Assembly (NCBI RefSeq): GCF_001625305.1
Contig: NW_017803157.1
Coordinates: 850,371 to 914,370 of the forward strand
Direction of reading: 5' to 3'
DNA length: 64,000 nucleotides
From: Branchiostoma belcheri
Taxonomy: Eukaryota > Chordata > Leptocardii > Amphioxiformes > Branchiostomatidae
Part shown: in pieces, positions 1-12,800 of the stretch
Numbering within the stretch: the first letter of the stretch is position 1
Layout of the letters: every line of letters begins with the position of its first letter
Notes under the pieces: model-generated
What the model saw: only the letters and a program-made list of their open reading frames with translations
Told to the model about the DNA's origin: nothing
Databases searched by the model: none
Position numbers and translations under genes: made by a program

Positions 1-578
1 GTGAATGATAAAAGTTACACTGGTAGCTAGGGAAGCCTCACTGTATCAGGCAGTTAATATGGAAAGGACATAATCACATGGACATACATGTAGATGTACA
101 TGGTAATGTGGCCAAGGTCTGGAGCAGGTAGCTAGGTAAACTGACTGGATAGCCCTATCACGTATCAGCCATGGCCACTCTTACTGGAGGAACTGGTGGA
201 AACTTCTCTGCGCTAATGCTTGAGTTGCAACCACCGTTCCCGCAAAGTTTTTATTGCATAGCACATTAACAGGCAGTGCATCAGTCGTCAAAAACAACTA
301 ATGCTAACCTCAACCTGTATTCATGTTATCTGTTAGCAATAGAAGTTAACAACACACAAGGTGTACAGGCATATAAAACAAAATGGCAACACTAAGATGT
401 CACAAATATGCAAATTAGGAACACACATATGCAAATTAGGACTCGTTTGCATATTTGTGGCAATTGAAGTGCAGCCAGTGCAAATCGGAGGCTACTGTGG
501 ACCTAACTGACAGCCATGCTTGATGCTACAGCCAACCATGCGCATATGATCATGAACAGACTACATTTATGAGCACAT
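1..578. other. Downstream flank of MCU, no gene seen
   Basis: AT-rich sequence with a local repeat of an octamer-like string (atgcaaattagga at about 408 and 430). No coding exon, RNA gene or clear element was recognised. Confidence 0.5.
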
Positions 579-584
579 TTTATT
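579..584 (-). terminator. MCU poly(A) signal AATAAA
   Basis: The canonical AATAAA on the minus strand lies 33 bp beyond the MCU stop codon, implying a very short 3' UTR. No other canonical signal was noticed between the stop and the window edge. Confidence 0.6.
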
Positions 585-616
585 TGTAAAATCTATACTA
601 ATCTCCCCAGCGGTCA

Positions 617-820
617 TTAGTCCTGCCTAGCGATGTCTTCTGCGTCTTTCATGGGCAGGTGAAGCTGCAGGGGGTCCCTAAGTCTCTTCAGGTCCACCTC
701 ACACTGGTAGATCTGGCTCTTCAGGAAGTTGTACTTCTGAACGTCGAACTTGACCTTCTTGGCCTTCTTGTGGAAGCCCAGGAGGTACTGACGGTCTGCA
801 GCATCCTGGTACACATACTC
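617..820 (-). CDS. MCU: MCU last coding exon (C-terminal coiled coil)
   Basis: The acceptor is a strong polypyrimidine tract (cccctccccctacag). The exon encodes [22 protein letters not shown] and then the conserved [15 protein letters not shown] helix and ends at TAA. Human MCU has EYVYPEARDRQYLLFFHKGA at the same place. This matrix-facing segment assembles the tetramer and contacts EMRE in the known structures. Confidence 0.96.
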   Translation of the reverse strand, partial: EYVYQDAADRQYLLGFHKKAKKVKFDVQKYNFLKSQIYQCEVDLKRLRDPLQLHLPMKDAEDIARQD

Positions 821-3800
821 CTGTAGGGGGAGGGGGGCAGAAAGGTAGGACATGTTTAATCTTCCTGCATAAAAGATGATAACAGTCAGTTAGAGATGAA
901 ATGATGGTGCAATGCTGAATTTTATAGTCAGATCATTCTGTAATCTTAATAATGATAAAATATTCTTATCTACCTCAACAATCATGCTTAATCCTATATA
1001 CAGACTACAGTCTCAACAGTCTTTTTAAGCATGTGAGATAACAAATGATTCTGGTAGTCTTTCTTATTCTAGACTACTTTCCCAACCCTTTGACTTTTCT
1101 GTAAATGTCATGATACATGTACATGTACAAGCTAAAGATGCACACAACAAGCCAAGCTCCCTACCGGAAGTCACAAAACACCATAACAACAAGATAATGC
1201 TGTCAAGTTAGTAAATGTAATGGAAACAAAAATAGTGATGAAAGAAACACTCAGGACCAATCAAACTATTACAGTAACAGATCAAAGTACAGAAACAACA
1301 AAGGTATGCAGTCAAGTATAGAATCTGATATGTATGTTCATGAAATAAAAAAAAAAGACCTGGTTAGTACTGTGTCAATGTTAACAACACTGGTCACTTT
1401 ATACTTGAAAAGACACAAATTGTCATGGCAAAAAAAAAAAAAATGATACAACTGTGCCTAACTATGAGAAGGAACGCAATGTTTTTGAAATGACATGTTA
1501 TACACAACAGTGCATCTAGCAACAGTGCATCCAAGTTCAGATGTTGGCTCTACAGTTTTATGGTGACAAGTTTATAAAATGACTTTTCAAATTCAAAGTG
1601 ACCACTGTTCGATAAAAAAAAATAGATCATGATACAACACCTGTCTCGTGACAATGAAGTAAGCGTATGCAGCCATCGACATCGCATATCCAGTAAAATA
1701 CGTCACGGGTTCCATGATATCCCACGAGTATTCCCACCAAGTCAGGCGAGCGAACAGGCCGAATTGCAAGGCCATGTACGCGAGCCCGGAGTACACTATG
1801 AAGGTGGTGCGTTTCTCAGCACGTGTGTCAAGCTCCTTTCTAACCTAGGGGTACAAACATCAGGGACGGGATTACTCACACAGACACGGGAACGTCACGG
1901 TACAATAGTCAAAGGGCAGCTTCTGAACACCGGTGTGAGAACAGGTAAACTTTTGACCAATGATAAACATCCACAAACTTTTATCTATTCTCACACTTGC
2001 ATCAGGTTTGGGGTTGCCAGAGGATGTCATCCATATAATCAAATCAACATGGCCTAAGGATCAAATTTAGAGGTTGTAAAATACTAATACATGTATGCCA
2101 CAAATTGCACTAGTTCTCACACCAGCGTTCTGGGCTCCCCTGTACAACAACCACATCCTGCCATGCCCACTGTACCTGTCTGGTTACGGCAAAGTAAGCG
2201 TACGCCGCCATGGCCATCCCGTACGTGATGAAGTACGTGACGGGCTCCATGATATCCCAGGAGTACTCCCACCACGTCAGCCGGGCCAAGACGCCGAACT
2301 GCAGCGCCATATAACCTAACCCCGCCCACACAAGGAAGCGGCTTCGCTTCGCTGCATACACGTCTATAGCTTTCTTAGCCTGACAAGAACAATCGGTCAG
2401 GAGAAATCTGTGAACATTTGGCACCATAAGGGAAAAAAAATCAAGAACAAGAAGATGCAAGAAATCTGTGAACATCTGTTACCAATAGGGGGAAAAAATC
2501 AAGATGCACAAAAATTTTCAGACACAGACTATGTAGAACAGTAAACACTACCAGTATGAATATATGGCATATAAACAGCTTTATGACTTGAGCCATGATA
2601 ACATTTGATACATGTACCAGTGTTTCAGCCTGTGTAATAACTAGTGGCATCACACAGGATTCTACGGTTATCATACAGACTTACAAATGTTCAAAAGAAT
2701 TCTGCATCACCCTTAGTCCCCTGGTCGGTTCACCCTCCGGAGTTTGGCCATGGGGCAATCCGACCTACGGTAAGGCTGGCACCTTGGGTGATACGGCATA
2801 CAATGTCTTGTATTCTATTGTATTCTAATGGCAATTAATATCGAAGTTTGAAGAGCCCCCTGTCATTACAGGTGGCTACTGCAGTGGGAGGATGCTGATG
2901 TGGCATGTGATATTACACTTCCAATTAAGGAATATTGGCACCACCCAGATATTTTATCCCTGCTTGCTATCATGTCATAATTGTCAGTTAAGGGCTTGAA
3001 ACAGTTTTTTAAAGAAATGATTGCATTATAAAAAAAATGGGCTTCTAACATCAGATTGCATAGTGGTGTCTGTAGTTTTTGTGTGTATTCATCCCATAAC
3101 TGAAAATGAGTCATTATCTTTGTCACAAATCACATTTTATAAGTAGGAGTAAAAACAGTACTGGGTAATTAAATTGCTTTGGTTATGGCCTAGCATTTCA
3201 TTACAATTCCTCTCTGACTTTACTGAATAAAGGCCCACACACTAATGATTCAAAAGGCCTTATTCATGCAATCAGGTTCTAATTTGTTTTAGGCCATCTT
3301 GAATCTAATTTGAAGTGATGCTGTCTACGATACGATCTTGATTTATCCAACATGGCCGATGCTAACGTAATGGCGTATGGTAGATGACTTTTTTTGGTTT
3401 TGTTAGCTTTATCATATTTCCTTTTCATTATCCAGAGAAAGTTACATTTCGGATACTGTCAATCGAATGAACCTTTTCACGTTTAAGCTAGTGCAGAATA
3501 TTAGGAAGAAAACTAATCTCGATTAAGACGGTAAAAGTTGAATCTATATCAACAACATCTAACTGAGCGCCTACTTTTGAGACATATCAGTCAGACATAC
3601 CATAGTGTCTTTTTTGAGCCAGCAACAATTCTTTGTTTTGTAATTTGATGACATCAGTGACCTAATTTTGTTTCTCAACCAGTGCATAAATCAAGCTGCA
3701 GCTGACAACAGAGCTGCAATTTTCTTCTAGTAATTGAGCGTTTTCCAGTTCTAATACATGTAATTACTAAGTCTTGCATATCTATCTGATATGTTACATT

Positions 3801-6800
3801 ACTAGTTCTGTGGTGCATTCAAAACTTAACATAAATTTGTTGCCTTCTGATGATGCCAAAAATCCAACTGTTTTTTTTTTTTCAGAAAGATGACGCCATC
3901 CTTTTGATTGATGTACTCTGGCCAACTAGGTCGAATTCTAACATATTGTATTCCCACATTATATAAATTATGGATGTGCGCTGTATTCTCAATTGATTCC
4001 CATTAAACAAGATGTTTACTTAACGACACGTTGGCTTGATGTAGAGCACTGAAAAATGGTACTGCCAACAAAAGAAATATTATAGCTGGATGAACGAATA
4101 TTTCAGTGCCAAGCTCTCTCTGTGTATCTCATTTGTCAGAATGTCTACCTTGTATTTTCTTTGGATCAGTGGTTTGGAAAAGCTACATTTGTATGGCTAT
4201 ATATAGCTCACTTTGTGTTGAACAATTTTGCTGTGATAATGAATTAGAAATACAACTCATGGAAAAAATGGAAAATATTCTGTTTTTGCTAAAAGCAAAT
4301 GTTGGTTTTGCATCTATGTGGTAACATCTGTATGATTATTTTTTTTTGCTGCAAGTACAAAGAAGTAAGAGCTTTTACAGAAAATAGCCCACTAGTCTAC
4401 CTTTTTATATTCTATCCTTTATAATCTGTCTACATGTATAAAAAGGGGCTTTCTTTGTCATTTACGAGATTAGAACTGCATCTAAAGGACGTGAGTGTCA
4501 GTGATATGACTCACATTACACCCTCCATCAAAATAACTGCAATGTGAAGACCATTTTCTACACCATACTAGGCGTGAAAATTATTCTGTGGAGCAAGAAA
4601 TGACTAGCCTGGGTGCCATCCTGGTTAGTTTACGTCTGTTCCGATAGTGGCAGGTTGGTAGGTTCTTACTATAAGCTCAGTGTTTTCTGCAGCCCTACAT
4701 GCAGCATTTAACCCACTTCTTGAAAGAATTAATATTTTTCACGTTTTTATGTTTTTTCATATTTTAAAACTAGGACGTGAATACTCCTTTCACACAAAAA
4801 AGGCTAGGGTCAGCAGTTTTTTCTAGGGTTGGTTGGGAAACAGTAAAATTTAAAATATTTTTTCCCAAGGCCTTATGTATCTTTCCTTTGTGTTGGGTTT
4901 TATCATTTACTTACATGTATGTGTGAATAAAGAATACAACACAAAACAACTGCTAAGACGTGACTGACCTTCTCCAGAGGTTCAATCTCCACCTGAAGGT
5001 CCTCCATCTTCTTGAGGATGTCCTGTTCCCTCTGCAGCTGGAACTGCTCGATGTTGAGGGACGTGTGCAGCTGGGCGATCATGGCCTTGATGTCATCCAT
5101 GGTCGTCACGTCCTCAGACATGGACAGTAACCTCCCTGGAAGACATGACAAAACAAGCTGCCAGGGGGCCCAAACTAAATCCCTATATCTTCCCTGTGGA
5201 AGATTTCATACATAGAATTAACAAAGTTTTAATATCCAGAACATGCTGTATACAAATGTACAAATTATAGTACATACTAAATCCTACATAAATATCTAGG
5301 TGCATCGTTGCACCCAAAGTAAAAAAAATAATAAGTACACAGCTCCTACATGTATGTTCGGTGCAGAGCATATTTTATTGGACCACATGTCCCATGTAAG
5401 TAATTGGGCAGTCTTCCAGAACTAGGCCGTAGCTGCTACCTTTATTTCTCATTTCTTAAGACGACATTTATGTATGACCTGGTCAACAGGCTTGGTGTGC
5501 TGAATGTCTTAAAGGTGACATGATCAATGGAGGGGACTGATCATGAGTGTATTACCTGTGAGAGATTAGGCCATGTTGATTTGAATGTATGGATGACATC
5601 CGCGCGCGCATAAATTTTCGGCCGTTTCCAGAAAAAAAGTTTTCAACCATATTGCAAATCGTAAAAAAATGAGCAAATATATACTGTAAGTTGCAAAAAA
5701 AATTTTGGAGAACGATACAAATGTCGTAGAATACCAAAATCAAACGAAAAAGACGAAAATGTAAAGAACTGAATTTGAAGACTAGATTATTCACCATACC
5801 AAACTCCGTGTCATTTGTTTAACCTTCATATTCGCAACCACATAGATTTCATAATGAAAGCAACTTTTTTTTTTATTCGCACGCTCGCATTGGTTTTGGG
5901 GTTCCCAGAGGATGTCATCCATGGAAGTGTTTCAAGTACAAGTCTTTTCACCAGTTGAACTTCCTACATCTATCTAAGTATAAAATCTCAGATGGCTTTG
6001 CAAGGAACACAAGGTTATCGCAATGTTTCCAGAACATACCAAACACTTTCACACATTAGCACCCGAGGAAGTATCACACTTCTGAGCTGGTCCCTGCCCA
6101 CCTGGAAAGTCTCTGGATTTGAAGGTGTCAGTCAAATGGATTAACTGGCATTAATGTACCAACTTAAAGGTTTCCCATACGGCCATCTACATCTGCATCT
6201 AGATTGATTTTCTAGTGGCGTTGTGTGGCATAATGGTTGGGCATTTGGCCCAGAACCCATAGGTCCTGGGTTTGAATCCCTGACAATATCCCAATGCTGT
6301 GCCCTTGGGAAAGGCATTTCACATGACTTTCCTCATTTCACACAGGTGTACAACCAAGCTGTGGTTGGGGGATGTCCCTTGGATAGGACGTTAAATGGAG
6401 GTCCTGTGTTTGGAGAGAGCCACACCCTACCCCACACCCACATGTATGCCTGTTAGAGACTTCAAACCCCACCACACCTTTTGAAAAATTAGGGCTGCCC
6501 CAGAGTGCCAGGATCAAATACTAGTTATACTGCTGGTACTTGGAAGTTCGTGATTTAGGCCATATTGATTATATGAATGACATCCTCTGGGAACCCCCAA
6601 AAACTGATGCAAGCATGCTAATAGCAAAAAGGTTTGGCAAAGAAATGTTGCCTTCATTACAAAATCTATGTGGTCATGAAGGTTAAACAAATGACCAAGC
6701 ACATTGAGTATGGTGTGGCGAATAAGAGACTCTTCATCTTCATTTCTTCGCATTTTTTTCTTTTCCTCAGGAATTGATTTTGGCATTCCTCAACATTAGT

Positions 6801-9800
6801 ATCGTTTTCCAATATCTTTTTGCAATTTACGGCATATATCTGCGCGCGTGGATGATGGTATGACATGTTCTCATCTAGTGTGACAATATCTCTGTGGTAA
6901 TTTTATGGGCTTTGCCTATTCCATCAGTACCTAATTAATCGAGCACAATGACAGCCCCCCGATGCACAGATGACGTCCCATTTCATTCACAATCCAATTT
7001 CTCAAAATTGCATATTACGACAATGACCTCTGGTTTGGAAATGACGGCAGCTGTGAAAGGACAATGCCAGATAACCTTGGATATAGAACTCAGCAAACAT
7101 TCTGGAGTTTATGAGGTCAAAGTGCCTCCAGGCAGTAGGAGGTAAATGATCTATGTACTGATGAGCACTACCGATCTCTTACAGAAAGTGCAAAATAGCA
7201 ACGGTGCAGATAACATTACTCGCTAAAAGCATCCTCTATTATAAGTATGTATAAGGGAGAAACGACTGTGCATCTTGCCTAGTGGTGACAGTTTTGGCAA
7301 ATGTAGTATAGTATTTTTCTTCATTTTTTTGAACGAAATTTGGCAAGCTCATCCGTAATATTTCAACTTGACACGTGATATGCAATTATAGCACAGGCAG
7401 GTTGGTAGGTTGAACCAACTGTCTCTGTTCCAGTATTTAGATCACTTCAAGCTGTGATTCCAGGGCTTGAAATACTGGGCGCATATGCACCTTTAGTATA
7501 GGTTAAATTGGGGCTGTGCAGGTATTTCTGATGTCTACCTGCACCTAACCTGCACAGGTCCACGTACATGTACTTGGTTTATATACAAAGTGGACATTCA
7601 CTGTCACCAACACCAGTATGAAATATAAAAGAAATGATGGCAGTGGTTTCTGAATAGTTTCTAGTATGATCCATACTTCTCATAGTCTGACTGATGCAGG
7701 TAAAACTTGTCTGATGCGGGTAATTTTCAATGCCGAAAAAAGTATTTTAGGTCCAGTGGATACACATACATTGTAATACAGGGACATGTCCTAATCCACT
7801 TCATGACAGTAAAACACATCAGCCACCTATGGGGTCCTTGAGAAAGCCCTCATAGGTTGAGCTAATTGACTTGCATGGTGAGCTTCCTCTCAACACAGCC
7901 TCTTTGCTGCTCTCTCTCTATATATAGAGATCCCGATATTGGGTAATAATCCATTCTGACCCGTAATTAAAAGCCTGGCTAACCACAGACATCAGTCATC
8001 TTCCTAATGGCATATTCCCCCTCAGGCACTACTTGTAGGGATTCCAGTGCACCTGCTACATGTACACACCATAACCTTTCTGTTCACCCCCCTTCATAAA
8101 ACCTTTCATGTAAACAAACATGACATGTATATTTCATTAGTTAATTTTTGTATACATAAAACAAGTGATAAAAAGGAGATGTACCGTAGTCATTTTTACA
8201 AATTACATTCAATTCCAAAATTGGGGCTGTATACCCAATAACTGTACATGTAACTTACCTTGGTCTGGTGCCTGGACAGTATACATGGTGTCGTTGATAA
8301 GAAGTTTGAAGTCATTCTGCACCAACTGGTCGATGGTGGTTGATTGTGCAATCTTCACATCCTCTGTTTCAGGACAAAAATTACATTATAACATTGTTAG
8401 TGCCATAAACATGTATCTAGACAAGAGATACAAACATTTAATAACAAAAGGAATATATGTGCAAAATGTAATGATATCATATAAATGTGATATAATCAAT
8501 ATAATTGAAAAACATGTTTCGATGAGCGATGAACCATGAAAATCATACTGATACAGATAAAGCACTGTATAGTTTTCCTATTATTCTCTAGACATGTAAA
8601 TCAATGCAATAAGCCCCAGTTGGGTATAATATACTTCACTGTTACTGTCAATTAATTAACAAGATAATTGATGAAACTTATGGTATGATAATTATGGATA
8701 TTACACAAACTGCATATTTCAACTTAGAATATCATATAAAGTAAACTACGGTCGGCTTTGGCAAAGGTTTGAAATTTAGAAGAGTTCTTTTTTGTAGTAT
8801 ACCTATTATGATTAATTCGTGAATTTTTTTTTTGGGGGGGGGGTACTTTTATGTTCGGGGTTTTCGTTGTCACTAAATGGTACCACAAAGTTATCATTAC
8901 CGTGAACAAATAATTCACCGACTTTCTTTTTTCTGCACCTACCGCCACCATACACATATCGTTCTGTGAACAAACACCTCCATTTTTCTCAGACCGCAAA
9001 CTTTTAGGAAGGTAACATTTGCAAAGCAAATGCATAATGTTTACCTTTAGTACATTGTATATAGTTTAGTACATCTGTTAATTTTTACTCAAACACATCC
9101 ATATATATGGTCAGACAGGAGTCTAAATCCCTCTTGCTATAAAATTGATGTAACCCAACTCTAGTTACCATCATGATGGTAACAGACAGTCTGGTTTAGG
9201 TCATTGACCTTTTTGATTTGGAGAAGAAGAGGAAGAAACTGACAAAAAACAACACGTCTTCCTGCATAATTAAAGTATACAGTGACTGACCAGTTGTGTA
9301 TATGGCAGTCCTCTCAATGCCCCCATCTTCATCCTTCAGGTACCTCAGGAAGTCCCCTACTGTGTTACTGATGGGTTTGAGCGTGAACCTACACCTGCAG
9401 GATAGAAAAAAATAGCTGTTACCTTTGTGAAAAATGGAGGTATTATTCTTGGTATGTCTTTGTGTTTGTGAAAAATGGAGGTACTGTTTTATGCTACATG
9501 ACCTCCTTGACAGTTGACAGCTGGTGTTTTCAATAAAGATGGCGATTGCAAAACGAGACTGCAAACAGGTTACGTTGCATCAGTCTAGGCTAATGGAGGT
9601 CTTTTTCAGCAGATCTTCGACCCCTCCTAAAAATTTTTGTCATCCATAAAGGGAGACATTACCAAAGGAGATATTGTCAACTATTTAAAAGATAAAAATT
9701 GCAACCACTGACCTGTCATTCTTAGATGGCAGTGGGACCGTCACACTGGGCAGCCCGCTTCTGTACTCAACTGTTACTTCTGCAAACAAACAAACAAACA

Positions 9801-12800
9801 AACAAACAAAAACAGAGATTGACCCAGTGTTGACGTCACACGTCCGAGAAGCAACTTATAACAAGCCTCACTGGATCAGTCTATGAAAGAAGACGAGATT
9901 AACTGGTTGCAAGTTCTAGGTGACAACCATTCTTTCTGTTGGTTCAAAAGTTTGAACTTCAAACACAAAACCAGACATTGACTGAGTATGCTGAAAGAAC
10001 ATTAACGGGTAGTGCAGTGTCACTGAAGTACAGGCATACTTATTGAAGAGGCATATACACAGACAGAAAAAGTGTGTTCTATTGAAGCAGGTTGAATGTT
10101 TCCTTACCACTATAGTTCACAGCTGACGTACTAAAAGCTAGCCTGGCACACATCCATGCATGGCAGCCCTGAGGTATCTGCAAAGAAAAGACAGAATTAC
10201 GTTTACCATCTGACTGCAAAAAGCTCACATATATATTGGGTGCACTGCTCCAATACAAACTGGAGCTGTGAACCAATTTTTTTCTTTGAGTACACCGGTG
10301 AATCAAATATTTTCGCATATTTTCGTTGGGTACACCAGTGCCCTGAAATGTTTGAGTTTAAGTTTGAGCTCTGGCATATATCTTAATGTACACATGTATT
10401 TATACAGCACACCTTTTTCAACCTCTTTTAAAAACAAATATGCTATGATCCAGCTGTCTTTGGTAAAAATCTTCAATCTTTTACAAAACCCAGTTTAATA
10501 ATAAACATATAGTTTAATTACGCATGGATTATAATATGGGGAAAAAAAAGGGAAGAAAAGCTGAAATAAAACTGTTTCAGAACTTTCTTCGGTAAATGAA
10601 GACTGTGACCCCAAGCCATGAAGCTATTAACAGTTAGTGGGGGCTGAACATAACTACACCTAAATGTCCAATGCATGGATGCCTTCTTTCATCTGATCCA
10701 TACACGGCAATGATTACAGTTAAAGACCTAACATCTAGCTGCTGGAGGCTAGAGTTAGATCCCAAAATTGGCCTGTCCCTGGTGCTGAACAGCCCGAGGT
10801 TATTGATTGAACCACATGGACCATTGATTTCCCTGAAACTTATTGATTACCAAATGGAGCAACATTCTGCATGTGTTTAAAATGCATAGTAGGGTCCAAC
10901 CCTCCTGCTAGAAATCACCCAAGGATGTTGTTTTGGATTATGGTTCTTAGTTGCTTGATCACCTTTATTCTTGCCCCTTTCTGTTGAAATCTAACAATTC
11001 AAGGATGCGAGGATATTCTTGAAGAAAATTTCATTGATTTTTCCATCAGGCGTAACATTGTTAAAGGGAACAAGCTTAAAACCTGAACCTACAGTGGAGG
11101 CCTACGGGTCATGACCCTTCACCCAGTTTTTAACAAAGGAAGAGAAGAAACGGCAAATTATTGGTCTATCAAAAATGACATTAACATGACTGGAATAATA
11201 AGAACACAATTATTGAAAGGAAATTTTCAGAACAGGGTAAATTCTTTGCCATCCTGATATGTCCTAGCTGTAGAAAAGGCATACCAACACCTATATTTTA
11301 TAATCTATCTTCGTGATCTATCTTTATCATCTATCGTGGTAAGTGTTGACATAGTTCTCTCAGTCAACTTCATATTATTATTAGTGATGCTGAAGAAAAG
11401 TGAAGGATGTCACTTCAAACGTCCAGAAGTAATCTCCATATTTTGTCCAATAATATTGAACTGTCCTTGAATATTGTTTACTTTATCAACATAACACCTA
11501 TTTTTGTTCACAGTTTACAGCCACTATTGATTATCTAATGCGATGGCAGTGTAGTCACATTTGCCAGCTTCCATGCTTGGATGTATTAGACTAAGTGTTT
11601 TGTTGATAATAAGAAAAGTACATGCCAACAGAAAGCAATGAAACACTTCCAATCATCATCAATCACTAATTCTGCCTCTCAAAATCAATATGTAGAGAGA
11701 AATTGAGGTCAGCGGGCAAATTACTTAGTACAAAGGTGGGATCGTGTGGTGTAGTGGTTGGGTGTTTGGCCCAGAACCCATAGCTTATGGGTTCGAATCC
11801 ACAACTTTGGGAAAGGCTGTTTACGCTGCTTTTCTCACTTAATTTAATTCAGGTAAAAATTAGTACCTAGAGCTTTGGTTAGGGACTTCAATTCCCCCGG
11901 ATAGGATGTTAAAAAGAATCTAATGCCCCGGTGTGCAATGGTCCAAACACTACTATCTGGTGATTCACTACAGACTGTAGCAAGAATAGAGTGAAATTTA
12001 CACTAATGGAGATCACAATGCTACAAACAAATTATCTCTTGCCATTACTGACACATTGCTCTACATCTCTATACAGATAGCTATATTAGTCCTAAAGGAT
12101 GTCTTCAATGATTTCCAAAAATATTTTTCCTCGTTACTGTTGATATACACATCTGCAACCTGCACCAATTTCCTAGGTTTTAAATTGGTAAGTACACACA
12201 CATATTATTTGGCATATTTGGAGTACATTCCTCAAGCATGCTTATAATAATACATGTAAGTGTAACAGTTAAATTATGCTCCCTTCTACTGCGCTGCTCA
12301 TAGAAAATTTATTTCATCACAATGAATATTGCATAATGCTGTTTTAGACAAACATAATACAATTTCCAATTATACTATTTATAGACATTATTACATAAGG
12401 GTCCTAAAAGCCAGCAACCCATTCAATTCCATCTCTTTATGGTCTAGACTTGTAGTGCTTCATTTGAACTGAGTGGAGATCAGTCTGGACTGATGAAATG
12501 CCACAAATTCCCCTACATTAACGAGCTGGGCATGTCCATACTCAAATGAATTTGGGACAACGCAAGCCAATTCCAGTAATGGTCCCAAGAGCACAGCAAG
12601 GATGTACTTAGCAAGACCCATGTCAGACACACACTTCAGCAATGACCACAAATAAGTCAGGCTAACCACAGGTACAGGTACAATGGACAATCTCATTATA
12701 GCAAGTCAACTAATCACCTTTATGATATAATTAAACAAGGAATTGTTAACTCAAGCAACTGGATAAATTTTGAAGACTGTCAGATGTTTCAAGACTATAG

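Noticed and set aside
6223..6456. 77-aa plus-strand frame [18 protein letters not shown]
   Set aside because: Translation of a tRNA-derived SINE; the same peptide recurs at 26750 from another copy.
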